From Pseudonocardiaceae bacterium YIM PH 21723 (GTDB lineage: Bacteria > Actinomycetota > Actinomycetes > Mycobacteriales > Pseudonocardiaceae): a stretch of DNA of 64,000 nt. The notes under the pieces were generated by a model. The model was not told where the DNA came from. It saw only the letters and a list, made by a program, of their open reading frames with translations, and did no database searches. A program made the translations under genes and the position numbers. The DNA lies in contig QZFT01000037.1 of NCBI GenBank assembly GCA_003600225.1, forward strand, positions 1 through 64,000. The letters are read 5' to 3'. The stretch's first letter is position 1. Each line of letters begins with the position of its first letter. This document shows positions 37,436 through 46,648 of this stretch, in pieces.

Positions 37436-38458
37436 GTGAGTGTCGACGCCATCCTGTTGCTGTCGTTCGGGGGACCAGAGGGCCCCGACGAGGTCCGCCC
37501 CTTCCTGGAGAACGTGACCCGGGGCCGCGGTGTCCCGCCGGAGCGCCTGGACGAGGTCGAGCAGCACTACCTGCACTTCGGTGGCGTGTCCCCCATCAAC
37601 CAGCTCAACCGCGAGATCATCGCCAACCTGGAGGCCGAGCTCAAGGCCGCCGGTCACGATCTGCCCGTGTACTTCGGCAACCGCAACTGGCACCCGATGG
37701 TCGAGGACACCGTCGGCCGGATGGCCGCGGACGGGATCCGGGACGCGCTGGTGCTGCCGACCAGCGCCTACGGTGGCTACTCCGCCTGCCGGCAGTACGA
37801 CGAGGACATCGTGCGGGCCCGGGCGGCCGTCGGCGACGGGGCGCCGCGGCTCACCAAGATCCGGCACTTCTTCGACCACCCGCTGTTCATCGAATCCTTC
37901 GCCGATGCCATCGCCGCCGACCTCACCGAGCAGGCCCGGCTGGTCTTCACCGCGCACTCGGTACCCGAGTCGGCGGACAAGGCCGCGGGTCCACCGGAGG
38001 AGGGCGGACGGCGCTACTCCCGGCAGGTCGCCGAAGCCGCCCGGCTGGTCGCGACCCGGCTGGGCCGGGCCGAGTACGACGTGGTCTGGCAGTCCCGGTC
38101 CGGCCCGCCGCAGATCCCGTGGCTGGAGCCGGACATCTGCGACCACATCGAGGTGCTGCACGGTAACGGCGTCCCGGCCGTGGTGGTGAGCCCGATCGGG
38201 TTCGTCTCCGATCACCTCGAGGTCATCTGGGATCTGGACAACGAGGCCAAGGACCTGGCCGAGAAGCTCGGCATGGGATTCGCCCGCCCGGCGACGCCCG
38301 GCGGGGATCAGCGGTTCGCCACCATGCTGGTGGAGCTGATCGACGAGCAGGTGCGTGGCACCGAGCCGCGCAAACTGTCCGCGTTCCCGGCTGCGGGCTG
38401 CACCGTCAACGGTGCCCCGTGCGCGCCGTTGTGCTGCGAACCCGCCCGCCGGAGCTGA
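37436..38458 (+). CDS. hemH: Ferrochelatase (coproporphyrin ferrochelatase type)
   Basis: A 340-residue enzyme inserting Fe2+ into coproporphyrin III or protoporphyrin [31 protein letters not shown] is the classic N-terminus; [28 protein letters not shown] and [22 protein letters not shown] follow. The C-terminal [14 protein letters not shown] supplies cysteines of the actinobacterial [2Fe-2S] cluster together with the YSACRQY Cys. GTG start. Its place after inhA corresponds to Rv1485 hemZ. No other heme gene is linked here. Confidence 0.95.
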   Translation: MSVDAILLLSFGGPEGPDEVRPFLENVTRGRGVPPERLDEVEQHYLHFGGVSPINQLNREIIANLEAELKAAGHDLPVYFGNRNWHPMVEDTVGRMAADGIRDALVLPTSAYGGYSACRQYDEDIVRARAAVGDGAPRLTKIRHFFDHPLFIESFADAIAADLTEQARLVFTAHSVPESADKAAGPPEEGGRRYSRQVAEAARLVATRLGRAEYDVVWQSRSGPPQIPWLEPDICDHIEVLHGNGVPAVVVSPIGFVSDHLEVIWDLDNEAKDLAEKLGMGFARPATPGGDQRFATMLVELIDEQVRGTEPRKLSAFPAAGCTVNGAPCAPLCCEPARRS

Positions 38459-38513
38459 TCCAGCTCGGCCAACGGTGTCCCGCCGTAGCCCGGCCAGACG
38501 AAGATCTACCAGG

Positions 38514-39287
38514 CTAGTGGTGCCCGGCCTTGTCGGCCAGCACCCGGACGGCCTCCGCCACAGCGGCGCAACGCGCCGTCCGGACCGCCGCCAGTAGCGG
38601 GCGCAGGGCGTCGGAGCGGGCCGTCGCCGAGGTCGCCGACAACGCGCCACCCAGGGCGTCGCCCGCGGCGGCCTCCAGGATGGCCTGCACCTCGGTGGCC
38701 CGTTGCAGCACCCGCAGCGAGCGCGGCGGCATGTGGGCCGGCCAGTCCAGTTGCGGCTGCGCCTTCAACCAGGCGGTGATCTCCTCCCGCACGCCGTTGC
38801 GGTGCCGGGCCACGTCCAGTTCGGTCAGCGCCGCCGTCGAGTCGCGCAGCGCCTCGCCCAGTCCGAACTCGGCCTCACCCAGGGGCACGTACTCGGCGGG
38901 GGGCATGTCGGGCAGGGTGAACACGGTCCAGCGCACGATGCCCTCGGCGATGTGTTCCGGCACCAGGCCCACGCCTCCGTCGGCCAGTACAACCGCCTCA
39001 CCGGAACGGCGCGCGGCGGCGCTGAACGGGCTCGCGCCACCCAGCCCTCGCACGTCTCCGGGTGCGGGGAGCACCAACCGGCCGCTGCGCGCGCCGCAGC
39101 GGCGCAGGGCGGCCAGCAACATGGCCAGGGTCGTGGGGATGGTGTCCGGGCCCGGTAAATCCAGTTCGGTCGCGGTGCCGTCGTCGGCTGCGATCACCTC
39201 ATGCAGCTCGGCCCACGGCAGCAGCGCGTCCAGCACGTCGTCCGCCGCGGCGGCGCCGTGCAACCAGGTTGAGGCCCAAACGACCAT
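38514..39287 (-). CDS. Conserved hypothetical protein (Rv1486c-like)
   Basis: A 257-residue protein from the ATG at 39287; a longer frame upstream is not conserved-looking. No membrane or signal segment. Recognisable blocks: VVWASTWLHGAAAADDVLDALLPWAELHEV, RLVLPAPGDVRGLGG, LVPEHIAEGIVRWTVF, EAEFGLGEALRDSTAALTELDVARHRNGVREE. The order hemH - this gene - NfeD - SPFH matches Rv1485-Rv1488, supporting orthology with Rv1486c. Biochemical role unknown. Confidence 0.83.
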   Translation of the reverse strand: MVVWASTWLHGAAAADDVLDALLPWAELHEVIAADDGTATELDLPGPDTIPTTLAMLLAALRRCGARSGRLVLPAPGDVRGLGGASPFSAAARRSGEAVVLADGGVGLVPEHIAEGIVRWTVFTLPDMPPAEYVPLGEAEFGLGEALRDSTAALTELDVARHRNGVREEITAWLKAQPQLDWPAHMPPRSLRVLQRATEVQAILEAAAGDALGGALSATSATARSDALRPLLAAVRTARCAAVAEAVRVLADKAGHH

Positions 39288-39427
39288 CGTCGCGCTAGGA
39301 CTAGGCACAGTATTCGAGAGTACGTGGCGAATGCGTCTTCGCACCAACTCCTGCGGCAAGCGGTTTGTAAATGCTTACCAGCGTGTCCGAACCGGTATCG
39401 ACGTGTGAGCCGGGGTAGCGTGCGGCG

Positions 39428-40237
39428 GTGCGACCTGTCGACTATGGACGTGATCCGCTGGCTTCTCCCAAGCCACGCAAGGAGATTCCGGTCGTCGCCG
39501 CCGAGCGCGATCTGGTGGTCGAGGACCCGGCGACCGGCTTCTGCGGGGCGGTGTTGCGATGCGAGTCCGACACCGTGGTGTTGGAAGATCGTCACGGTAA
39601 GCAGCGGGTGTTCCCGCTTCGCGCGGCCGCCTTTCTGCTGGACGGCAAGCCGGTGACGCTGGTGCGGCCCAAAGCCGCCCCCGCCGCCCCGAAGCGCACG
39701 GCCTCCGGCTCGGTGCAGGTGGCCGGGCTCAAGGCCCGCGTCGCCGCCGCGAGCCGGATCTGGGTGGAGGGCATCCACGACGCCGAGCTGGTGGAGCGGG
39801 TCTGGGGCCACGACCTGCGGGTCGAGGGCGTCGTGGTGGAACCGTTGCACGGCATCGACGATCTGCCCGGCCGGATCGCCGAGTTCGGCCCGCACTCCGG
39901 GGCGCGGCTGGGTGTGCTGGTGGACCACCTGGTTCGCGGCAGCAAAGAGGCCCGGATCGTGGACGCGGTCCGCGACCCGAACGTGTTGATCACCGGGCAT
40001 CCGTACGTGGACATCTGGCAGGCGGTGAAGCCGGACGTGCTGGGTATCCGGGAGTGGCCGGTGATCCCGATGGGCCAGGACTGGAAGACCGGCGTGTGCA
40101 CGACGCTGGGCTGGGGTGAACCCGCCGACGGCTGGCGCCGGGTGCTGTCCGCGGTGCGCGGCTTCCGCGACCTGGAGACCCCGCTGCTGGGCGCGGTGGA
40201 ACGTCTGATCGACTTCACCACGATGCCGACTGGGTAA
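39428..40237 (+). CDS. DUF3097 domain protein
   Basis: A 269-residue soluble protein, GTG start. RPVDYGRDPLASPKPRKEIPVVAAERDLVVEDPATGFCGAV at the start and WVEGIHDAELVERVWGHDLRVEGVVVEPLHGIDDL in the middle identify DUF3097; HPYVDIWQAVKPDVLGI and IPMGQDWKTGVC follow. It is widely found in Actinomycetota and resembles Toprim-like nucleases only weakly; no activity has been reported to my knowledge. About 120 bp upstream separate it from the divergent Rv1486c-like gene. Inserted relative to the mycobacterial gene order. Confidence 0.85.
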   Translation: MRPVDYGRDPLASPKPRKEIPVVAAERDLVVEDPATGFCGAVLRCESDTVVLEDRHGKQRVFPLRAAAFLLDGKPVTLVRPKAAPAAPKRTASGSVQVAGLKARVAAASRIWVEGIHDAELVERVWGHDLRVEGVVVEPLHGIDDLPGRIAEFGPHSGARLGVLVDHLVRGSKEARIVDAVRDPNVLITGHPYVDIWQAVKPDVLGIREWPVIPMGQDWKTGVCTTLGWGEPADGWRRVLSAVRGFRDLETPLLGAVERLIDFTTMPTG

Positions 40238-40288
40238 CCCGATCGTGGAAACGCCACGGGCCCACCGGTTTTCTGGAACGATGGAGCC

Positions 40289-40726
40289 ATGAAGGAGTAC
40301 GCGTGGCTGATCTGGGTGGTCGTCGGCGTGCTGCTGATCGCCGCCGAGATGGCGTCCGGGGAACTGGTGCTCGCCATGATCGGCGTGGCGGCCCTGGGTG
40401 GCGCGGCCGCTGAGGCCCTGTTCGGCAGTTCGTACGTGGATGCGGCGGTGTTCGCCGCGGTCGCACTGGGCCTGCTGTCCTGGGTGCGGCCCCGGATCAA
40501 GCGCCGGATGCTGGACGTACCTGAACATCGGACGAATGTGGATGCCCTGATCGGGGCGAAGGCCACCGTGGTGTCTACTGTGGACGCGCATGTCGGCCAG
40601 GTGAAGATCGGCGGCGAGCTCTGGTCTGCGAAGGCCTACGTCGAGTCTCAGGTTCTGCAGCCGGGCGAGACGGTCACCGTGATGTCCATTTCCGGGGCCA
40701 CCGCTGTGGTCTGGGCGGATCAGTAA
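40289..40726 (+). CDS. NfeD family protein (Rv1487-like)
   Basis: A 145-residue membrane protein: helices YAWLIWVVVGVLLIAAEMASG and LVLAMIGVAALGGAAAEALFG, YVDAAVFAAVALGLLSWVRP, then a soluble OB-fold domain (ALIGAKATVVSTVDAHVGQVKIGGELWSAKAYVESQVLQPGETVTVMSISGATAVVW). NfeD proteins pair with SPFH/stomatin proteins; here the SPFH gene starts 16 bp downstream with GGGGAGG before it. Probably a membrane microdomain module. Confidence 0.92.
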   Translation: MKEYAWLIWVVVGVLLIAAEMASGELVLAMIGVAALGGAAAEALFGSSYVDAAVFAAVALGLLSWVRPRIKRRMLDVPEHRTNVDALIGAKATVVSTVDAHVGQVKIGGELWSAKAYVESQVLQPGETVTVMSISGATAVVWADQ

Positions 40727-40742
40727 CAAGGGGAGGTTCGCA

Positions 40743-41885
40743 GTGGGCGGATTGATCGTCCTCGGTATCGTGGCACTCTTGGTGATCATCTTTGTCGCCA
40801 AGTCGGTGCTGGTGATCCCGCAGGCTCAGGCGGCCGTGATCGAGCGGCTGGGCCGGTACAAGAACACCGGTCAGCCCGGCCTCAACATGCTGATGCCGTT
40901 CTTCGACCGGGTCCGCGCCCGGATCGACCTGCGCGAGCAGGTGGTGTCCTTCCCGCCGCAGCCGGTGATCACCAAGGACAACCTGACGGTCTCCATCGAC
41001 ACCGTCATCTACTTCCAGGTCAACGACCCGCGCGCCGCGGTCTACGAGATCGCGAACTACATCATCGGTGTGGAGCAGTTGACCATCACCACGCTGCGGA
41101 ATCTGGTCGGCGGGATGAGCCTGGAGGACGCGCTGACCTCCCGTGACGAGATCAACCAGCACCTGCGTGGCGCGCTGGACGAGGCCACCGGCCGCTGGGG
41201 AATCCGGGTGGCCCGGGTGGAACTCAAGTCCATCGACCCGCCGCCGTCCATTCAGGACTCGATGGAGAAGCAGATGCGCGCCGACCGGGAGAAGCGCGCG
41301 ATCATCCTGACCGCGGAGGGTCAGCGCGAGGCGCAGATCAAGACCGCGGAAGGCCAGAAGCAGGGCCAGATCCTGGCCGCCGAGGGTGCCAAGCAGGCCG
41401 CGATCCTGGCGGCGGAGGCGGAGCGGCAGTCCCGCATCCTGCGCGCCCAGGGTGAGCGGGCCGCCCGGTACCTCCAGGCGCAGGGCCAGGCCAAGGCGAT
41501 CGAGAAGGTATTCGCCGCGGTCCGCAGGTCCAAGGTGACCCCGGAGCTGCTGGCCTACCAGTACCTGCAGACCCTGCCGCAGATGGCCCAGGGCGACGCG
41601 AACAAGGTGTGGGTGATCCCCAGCGACTTCAACAAGTCCCTGGAGGGCTTCGCCCGGATGCTCGGCAACAAGGGCGACGACGGCGTGTTCCGCTACGAGC
41701 CGCCGGCCGACGACCCGAACGACGTGCCCAAGGTCGAGGACGACGAGGGCGTGGCCGACTGGTTCGACACCGCGCCCACCGAGTCGACCGCGAAGGCCGT
41801 GGCCGCCGCCGAGGCGATCGCCCAGCGCGAGGTGCCCAGCCTGCTCACCCCGCCCGGAGCGCCGCCGGCCGTCGAAGGACGCTAG
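40743..41885 (+). CDS. SPFH/Band 7 (stomatin-like) protein (Rv1488-like)
   Basis: A 380-residue protein with GTG start. An N-terminal helix (LIVLGIVALLVIIFVAKSVLVIP) is followed by the SPFH domain (QAAVIERLGRYKNTGQPGLNMLMPFFDRVRARIDLREQVVSFPPQPVITKDN) and a long Ala/Glu/Gln coiled coil (about 185-260: AEGQREAQIKTAEGQKQGQ), then an acidic C-terminal tail rich in Asp/Glu/Pro. SPFH proteins oligomerise on membranes and organise partners. Coupled with NfeD. A 19-bp perfect hairpin follows its stop. Confidence 0.92.
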   Translation: MGGLIVLGIVALLVIIFVAKSVLVIPQAQAAVIERLGRYKNTGQPGLNMLMPFFDRVRARIDLREQVVSFPPQPVITKDNLTVSIDTVIYFQVNDPRAAVYEIANYIIGVEQLTITTLRNLVGGMSLEDALTSRDEINQHLRGALDEATGRWGIRVARVELKSIDPPPSIQDSMEKQMRADREKRAIILTAEGQREAQIKTAEGQKQGQILAAEGAKQAAILAAEAERQSRILRAQGERAARYLQAQGQAKAIEKVFAAVRRSKVTPELLAYQYLQTLPQMAQGDANKVWVIPSDFNKSLEGFARMLGNKGDDGVFRYEPPADDPNDVPKVEDDEGVADWFDTAPTESTAKAVAAAEAIAQREVPSLLTPPGAPPAVEGR

Positions 41886-41887
41886 TT

Positions 41888-41941
41888 GCGAAGTTGGCGA
41901 TGTTCGCGGCGAGGTACGAGCCCGAACATCGCCAACTTCGC
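41888..41941 (+). terminator. 19-bp perfect hairpin after SPFH gene
   Basis: Arms GCGAAGTTGGCGATGTTCG (41888-41906) and its exact complement (41923-41941), 16-nt loop, beginning 3 bp after the stop. Arm sequence resembles the hairpin at 32273 in 15 or more positions. The rest of the 218-bp gap to the next gene holds nothing I recognise. Confidence 0.82.
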
Positions 41942-42103
41942 GTACTACGCATTGTCCGAAAACGGACAGTCGCCGGACACCTAGGCGGTTCGCTCTTGCG
42001 TTCGTGAGCAACGGATCACGGACTGGTTTCCGATCGATATGTTCAGTGCGCCAAATGGTGTTATGCCCCTCATGCGGGTGGCTGACTGCGGTTTGATGCG
42101 TAG

Positions 42104-43366
42104 GTGAAAGCGGACAGTGACGACGGCAGCACGCTGGATATAGCAGCGACCCTGTCGACGACCGTCGGCTCCGGGCCGGATGCCCGTTACCTGGAGCAGA
42201 TCAACCGTGCGCTCCGCGCCGCCACCCACCAGGCTGGGGATGGCTATCCGCATCTGGCGGTGCGCCTGGTGGAACGGATCGTGGACTCGCTCACCGAGCG
42301 CGCCCGCCATCTGCCGGAGCCGACCCAGGACCTGGTCGGGCTGGTCGACGAGGCGATGCGCATGCACCACACCCTGTGCCGGGATGCCGGACTGCCGCCT
42401 GAGGAACTCATTCCCTGGCTGCTGCACGTCCGGCAGACCAGCCCTGATATTCCACTGTGGACGATCACCCAGTACGCGCCGATCATCGGCCCGGACGGGC
42501 TCGCCATGCTGCGGGAGGAGCTGCTGCGGCTGTGCGGCAGGCTTCCCGTCGTCGGTCTGGGGGAGACGCAACCACTGGGCAGGCGCCGGCTGGCGCTGCT
42601 CGGCCTGGCCGCCGAACTGGCGGCCTACGGCTCGGATGTCGATCTCACGGTCGCCTTCCTGGCCACCGATCTGTCCACCGGCTGGCAGTACCTGCGCATC
42701 GCCACCACGCTGCAGGAGGCCGGTCGCAGCGAGGACGCCCTGGTCTGGGTGGAACGCGGGCTGACCGCGACCCGGGGCCGCGGTGCGGGGGCGCGGCTGG
42801 TGGACCTGGCGGTGGACGAGTGCCTGCGGTTGGGCTGGACCGAACGCGCGGTGCAGTTCCGCCGGGCCTCCTTCGGGCAGAACCCCGGCCTGGACACCTA
42901 CCTACGACTGCGGGGCCTGGCCGAACAGGTGGGGCACTGGACCAAGGTGCGCGAGTGGGCGGTCTCCGTGTTGCGGGAGAACTCCGTTGACGCGCAACGC
43001 AATTCGGTGCTCGTCCGGGTGCTGCTCTGGGAGGGCGAGGCCGAGGCGGCCTGGCAGGCGGCGCAGCGGGCCGGCTGCACCGACGAGCTGTGGGCGCAGC
43101 TGGCACACGTGCGGGCGCAGAGCGATCTGGGCGATGCGATCACCGTGTACCGGCGCCTCGTCGAGCGCAGCCTGAGCGCGGTGGCGGTGCCGCCGACCCA
43201 GACCGCGCCGGAACTGGCCGAGGTGCCCGCGCTGCTCCAGGAACTGCGGGACCTGTTCGACCGGGCGGGCCGGCCCGACGACTTCGCCGGCTACCTGGAC
43301 ACGGTCAAGCGCAGGCACCAGTACGACCTGGCGCTCCTGGAGGACCTGCAGAAGCACGGCCTCTAA
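42104..43366 (+). CDS. Helical-repeat (TPR-like) protein, unknown
   Basis: A 420-residue soluble protein, GTG start. It is almost entirely alpha-helical with Ala/Leu/Arg-rich helix pairs of about 30-40 residues (e.g. WQYLRIATTLQEAGRSEDALVWVERGL; YLRLRGLAEQVGHWTKVREWAVSVLREN; AEAAWQAAQRAGCTDELWAQLAHVRAQ), a TPR/SEL1-like solenoid pattern. Similar C-terminal halves occur in actinobacterial SWIM zinc-finger proteins, but no zinc finger is present here. Probably a protein-binding scaffold; family not recognised. Its stop shares bases with the convergent amidase stop. Confidence 0.6.
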   Translation: MKADSDDGSTLDIAATLSTTVGSGPDARYLEQINRALRAATHQAGDGYPHLAVRLVERIVDSLTERARHLPEPTQDLVGLVDEAMRMHHTLCRDAGLPPEELIPWLLHVRQTSPDIPLWTITQYAPIIGPDGLAMLREELLRLCGRLPVVGLGETQPLGRRRLALLGLAAELAAYGSDVDLTVAFLATDLSTGWQYLRIATTLQEAGRSEDALVWVERGLTATRGRGAGARLVDLAVDECLRLGWTERAVQFRRASFGQNPGLDTYLRLRGLAEQVGHWTKVREWAVSVLRENSVDAQRNSVLVRVLLWEGEAEAAWQAAQRAGCTDELWAQLAHVRAQSDLGDAITVYRRLVERSLSAVAVPPTQTAPELAEVPALLQELRDLFDRAGRPDDFAGYLDTVKRRHQYDLALLEDLQKHGL

Positions 43367-44766
43367 CCGAGAGTCGGCCAGCTGTCCCACGGCCGCGCGG
43401 CCTCCAACTGCGCGGCCAGGGACAGCAGCGTGCACTCGTCGTTCTGCCTGCCGACGAGCTGGATGCCGATCGGCAACCCATCGGTGTCGAATCCGGCGGG
43501 CACCGAGGCGGCGGGGTTGCCCGCGTGGTTCCACGGATACAGGTATCCGGCGATCCGGGCCGACTCGACCAGCACCCCGGTCGGGCCCAGCGACCGCCAG
43601 AACTCCAGGGTGGGCGTGCGGGTGGTGAGCGTCGGCGTGAGCAGCACGTCCACCTCGTCGAAGATCTCGTTGGCCGCGGTGCGGATCTTGTCGCCGAACC
43701 GCACGGCGTGGTCGAACATCCACTGCGGGACGCGCGCGCCGCGCCGCAGGATCGTCGCGGTGCGCGGATCGAGGGCGTCCAGGTCGCCCAGCACCTGTGC
43801 CTCCCGCCAGGCGGTGCCCAGGTAGCGGGGCGTCTGCCCGATCAGCCCGGTGCCGTCGGCCATCCGCGGGTTCCGCTCCACCACGTCATGGCCCAGTTCG
43901 CGGAGCAGTTCCGCGGTGGCCAGGGTCGCCGCCCTGACCTGGTCGTCCAGCCGCACGGCGACGCCGACCGGCCGCAGGGACACACCGATCCGCAGCGGTC
44001 CGGGGTCCCGGGTCGCCGCCTGTTCGAAGGTCGTCGGCGGATCCGGCAGCTGGTGGAGGTCGCCGGGCATCGAGCCGCGCAACACGTCGCCGAGGATCGC
44101 CCAGTCCCGCACCGTACGGGTCAGCGGTCCCATCGCGACCATGCCGGTCCACCGCTCGCCGCTGGGGTGCAGGCTGATCCGGCCCACCTGCGGCTTCAGG
44201 CCGAACAGGTTGCAGTGGGCGGCCGGGATGCGGATCGAGCCGGAGCCGTCCGAGCCCAGCGCCGCGGCGGCCAGGCCACCGGCGACCGCGGCGGCCGAGC
44301 CACCGCTGGAGCCGCCGGGGGAGTGCTGCGTCGACCACGGGTTCCGGGTCTCGCCGAAGGCCTTCGAGCTGGTGTAGGGGAACAGGCCCAGTTCCGGCTC
44401 CCTGGTGCGGCCCAGGATGATCGCGCCCGCCCGGCGCAGCCGCAGCAACGCCTCGGCGTCCTGTGTACAGGGCGTGTGCACCTGGTCGGTGCCGAAGGCC
44501 AGGGGCTCACCCGCGACCTCCAGGTCCTCCTTGATCGCGATCGGCAGGCCGAGCAGCGGCGCGTCCTCGCCGCCGGCGCGTTGTTCGTCGGCCCGGTTCG
44601 CGGCCTCCAGGGCCTGGTCGGCCCACACGACCCGGAAGGCGTTCAGCTCCGGGTCATGGCGCTCGATCCGTTCCAGGTGGCTGCGCACGAGCTCGACGGA
44701 CGACAGCTCCCCGTTCCGCAGCAGCTCCCGTTGATCGGCCAGGCTCTGAGACCAGATGTCACTCAC
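43363..44766 (-). CDS. Amidase signature family protein A
   Basis: A 467-residue amidase, GTG start. Catalytic triad visible: Lys79 (AIKEDLEVAGEP), cis-Ser in SPGGSSGGSAAAV (153-154) and Ser177 in GSDGSGSIRIPA. The C-terminal QLVGRQNDECTLLSLAAQLE is typical of amidases in this branch. It shares most of its sequence with the upstream paralogue 136 bp away (both begin SDIW/ADIW-x-x-SL and contain NPWS-x-QHSPGGSSGGSAAAV), so they arose by duplication. Substrate unknown. Confidence 0.86.
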   Translation of the reverse strand: MSDIWSQSLADQRELLRNGELSSVELVRSHLERIERHDPELNAFRVVWADQALEAANRADEQRAGGEDAPLLGLPIAIKEDLEVAGEPLAFGTDQVHTPCTQDAEALLRLRRAGAIILGRTREPELGLFPYTSSKAFGETRNPWSTQHSPGGSSGGSAAAVAGGLAAAALGSDGSGSIRIPAAHCNLFGLKPQVGRISLHPSGERWTGMVAMGPLTRTVRDWAILGDVLRGSMPGDLHQLPDPPTTFEQAATRDPGPLRIGVSLRPVGVAVRLDDQVRAATLATAELLRELGHDVVERNPRMADGTGLIGQTPRYLGTAWREAQVLGDLDALDPRTATILRRGARVPQWMFDHAVRFGDKIRTAANEIFDEVDVLLTPTLTTRTPTLEFWRSLGPTGVLVESARIAGYLYPWNHAGNPAASVPAGFDTDGLPIGIQLVGRQNDECTLLSLAAQLEAARPWDSWPTLG

Positions 44767-44794
44767 GGCAGTGAGTCTTACTCAGGCATAGCCC

Positions 44795-44920
44795 CTTAGG
44801 CCAGTTCCGGGTGAACGTGAGGCTCGACGGACCGCGCCGAAGTCCCGGACTTGACGAGTTTCGGGCTCGGACCTCCCGCCGAAACTCGTCAAGTCCGGGG
44901 GCTTAGGCCAGTTCCGGGTG
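44795..44920. repeat. 19-bp direct repeats flanking a hairpin insert
   Basis: CTTAGGCCAGTTCCGGGTG occurs at 44795-44813 and again at 44902-44920, where it forms the end of the upstream amidase gene (HPELA-stop). The 88 bp between contains the hairpin 44844-44899. The arrangement resembles a target-site duplication or an unequal-crossover remnant. Confidence 0.85.
44844..44899 (-). terminator. 21-bp perfect hairpin between amidase genes
   Basis: Arms 44844-44864 and 44879-44899 are perfectly complementary with a 14-nt loop. The arm contains GACTTGACGAGTTTCGG, related to the arms at 32273 and 41888. It follows the upstream amidase stop. Confidence 0.83.
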
Positions 44921-46294
44921 GCGTTCGGTCCAGGGACGGGCCTGTTCCAGCTGCGCCGCGAGGGACAGCAGGGTGCATTCGTCGTTCTGCCTGCCGACGA
45001 GCTGGATGCCGATCGGCACGCCGTCGGTGTCGAAACCGGCGGGCACCGAGGCGGCCGGATTGCCAGCCAGGTTCCACAGGTGCAGGAATCCGACGTACCT
45101 GCTGGCCGCCAGGAGCGCCGGGAAGGTGCCCTTGCCCCGCCAGAAGTCGAGCCGGGCGACCGGCGCGGCCAGCGTGGGGGTGAGCAGCACGTCCACGTCC
45201 TGGAAGATCTCGTTGGCGGCGGCGGTGACCTGGGAGCCGAACCGGATGGATCGCTCGTACAGGGCGTCCGGGATGAGCCGGCCGTAGCGCGCGACGTCCC
45301 GGGTGCGCCGGTCGAGGGCGCCGGGTTCCTCGATCTTGGCGACCTCGCGGGCCGCGCTGCCCAGGTAGCGGGGCACGTGCGCGAAGGCACCGGTCGGGTC
45401 GGCCAGCCGTGGGTCGCGCTCGACGATCTCGTGGCCGAGGGCGGCGAGGAGATCGGCGGTGCTCCTGGCCGCCGCTTCCACCTGCGGGTCGACCTTCACG
45501 GCGAGCCCCATCGGCCGCACGGACAGCGCGATGCGCAGCTTGCCGGGCGTGGTGGTGGCGGCCTCCTCGAAACTGGTCGGCGGGGCGGGCAGCTGCTGGG
45601 TGTCGCGTAGCTGGTCACCGAGTACCGCCCAGTCCCGCACGCTGCGGGTCAGCGGGCCGATGGCGACCATGCCGGTCCAGCGTTCGAGCGTGGGGTGCAG
45701 GGAGATCCGGCCGGTCTGCGGTTTCAGGCCGAACAGGTTGCAGCAGGCGGCCGGGATGCGGATGGAGCCGGAGCCGTCGGATCCCATCGCGGCGGCGGCG
45801 AGGCCACCGGACACGGCGGCCGCCGAGCCGCCGCTGGAACCGCCGGGGGAGTGCTGGGCCGACCACGGGTTGCGGGTGTCGCCGAACCGTTCCGAGGTGG
45901 TGAACGGGAACAGGCCGAGCTCGGGCATCCGGGTGCGGCCGAGGATGATCGCGCCCGCCTGGCGCAGCCTGCGCAGTGCCTCGGAGTCGGCCGCGCTGGG
46001 GGTGTGCACGGCGCGGGTGCCGGTCGCCGGGGGTTCGCCGGCGACCTCCAGGTCCTCCTTGATGGCCAGGGGCAGGCCGAGCAGCGGCGCGTCCTCGCCC
46101 GCGGCCCGGCGTTCGTCGGCGGTGGCCGCGTCGGCCATGGCCCGCTCGGCCCACACGGTGCGGAAGGCGTTGAGCCGTGGGTCGAAGCGCTGGATCCGCT
46201 CCAGGTAGAGGGCTGTCAGCTCACGGGCGGACAGTTCGCCCCGGCGCAGCAGGTCACGTTGCTCGGTCAGACTGCGGAACCAGATGTCAGCCAC
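44903..46294 (-). CDS. Amidase signature family protein B
   Basis: A 463-residue paralogue of the downstream amidase; start GTG at 46294 (VADIWFRSLTEQRDLLRRGELSARELTALYLERIQRF). Catalytic Lys in AIKEDLEVAGEPP, cis-Ser in SPGGSSGGSAAAVSGGL and nucleophile in GSDGSGSIRIPA. The ends LVGRQNDECTLLSLAAQLEQARPWTERHPELA match family length. Both paralogues keep all catalytic residues, so neither is obviously a pseudogene. The 354-bp gap to the sigma-factor gene contains a hairpin at 46347. Confidence 0.86.
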   Translation of the reverse strand: MADIWFRSLTEQRDLLRRGELSARELTALYLERIQRFDPRLNAFRTVWAERAMADAATADERRAAGEDAPLLGLPLAIKEDLEVAGEPPATGTRAVHTPSAADSEALRRLRQAGAIILGRTRMPELGLFPFTTSERFGDTRNPWSAQHSPGGSSGGSAAAVSGGLAAAAMGSDGSGSIRIPAACCNLFGLKPQTGRISLHPTLERWTGMVAIGPLTRSVRDWAVLGDQLRDTQQLPAPPTSFEEAATTTPGKLRIALSVRPMGLAVKVDPQVEAAARSTADLLAALGHEIVERDPRLADPTGAFAHVPRYLGSAAREVAKIEEPGALDRRTRDVARYGRLIPDALYERSIRFGSQVTAAANEIFQDVDVLLTPTLAAPVARLDFWRGKGTFPALLAASRYVGFLHLWNLAGNPAASVPAGFDTDGVPIGIQLVGRQNDECTLLSLAAQLEQARPWTERHPELA

Positions 46295-46346
46295 GGCAAC
46301 AGTCTGCCGGGATGATCGCGGGCGCGCATCCACCTGTGGCACGCAA

Positions 46347-46377
46347 GTGGCCCGGTGCTCCCAAGACACCGGGCCAC
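46347..46377. terminator. 11-bp perfect hairpin
   Basis: Arms GTGGCCCGGTG (46347-46357) and CACCGGGCCAC (46367-46377), 9-nt loop, between the amidase B start and the sigma-factor stop. Either a terminator of the sigma gene or a regulatory structure of the amidase leader. The other ~300 bp of the gap show no gene. Confidence 0.6.
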
Positions 46378-46648
46378 CCGAGACTCGTTCACCATCTGCC
46401 TGGGCCGCTGCCGCGGATTCGTTTCCCTGCCGCCGGAACGTGCCGGCGCTGATCCGTCTGGCGCGGCGACTGGTCCGCCTTGCGCGGAGCCAGGCGGGGT
46501 GCGCGTCGTGACATCCGATCAACGGGCCGGATTTGCCGCTGCCACGCGAAGTCCGTTGATCGGGAACAAACCTACCGAGGTGTTACCGCCACCCTGCTGT
46601 AGCGGTCTGATCGGCCGGGGACGATCCACGGCCGTGGAGCGCGAGGTT

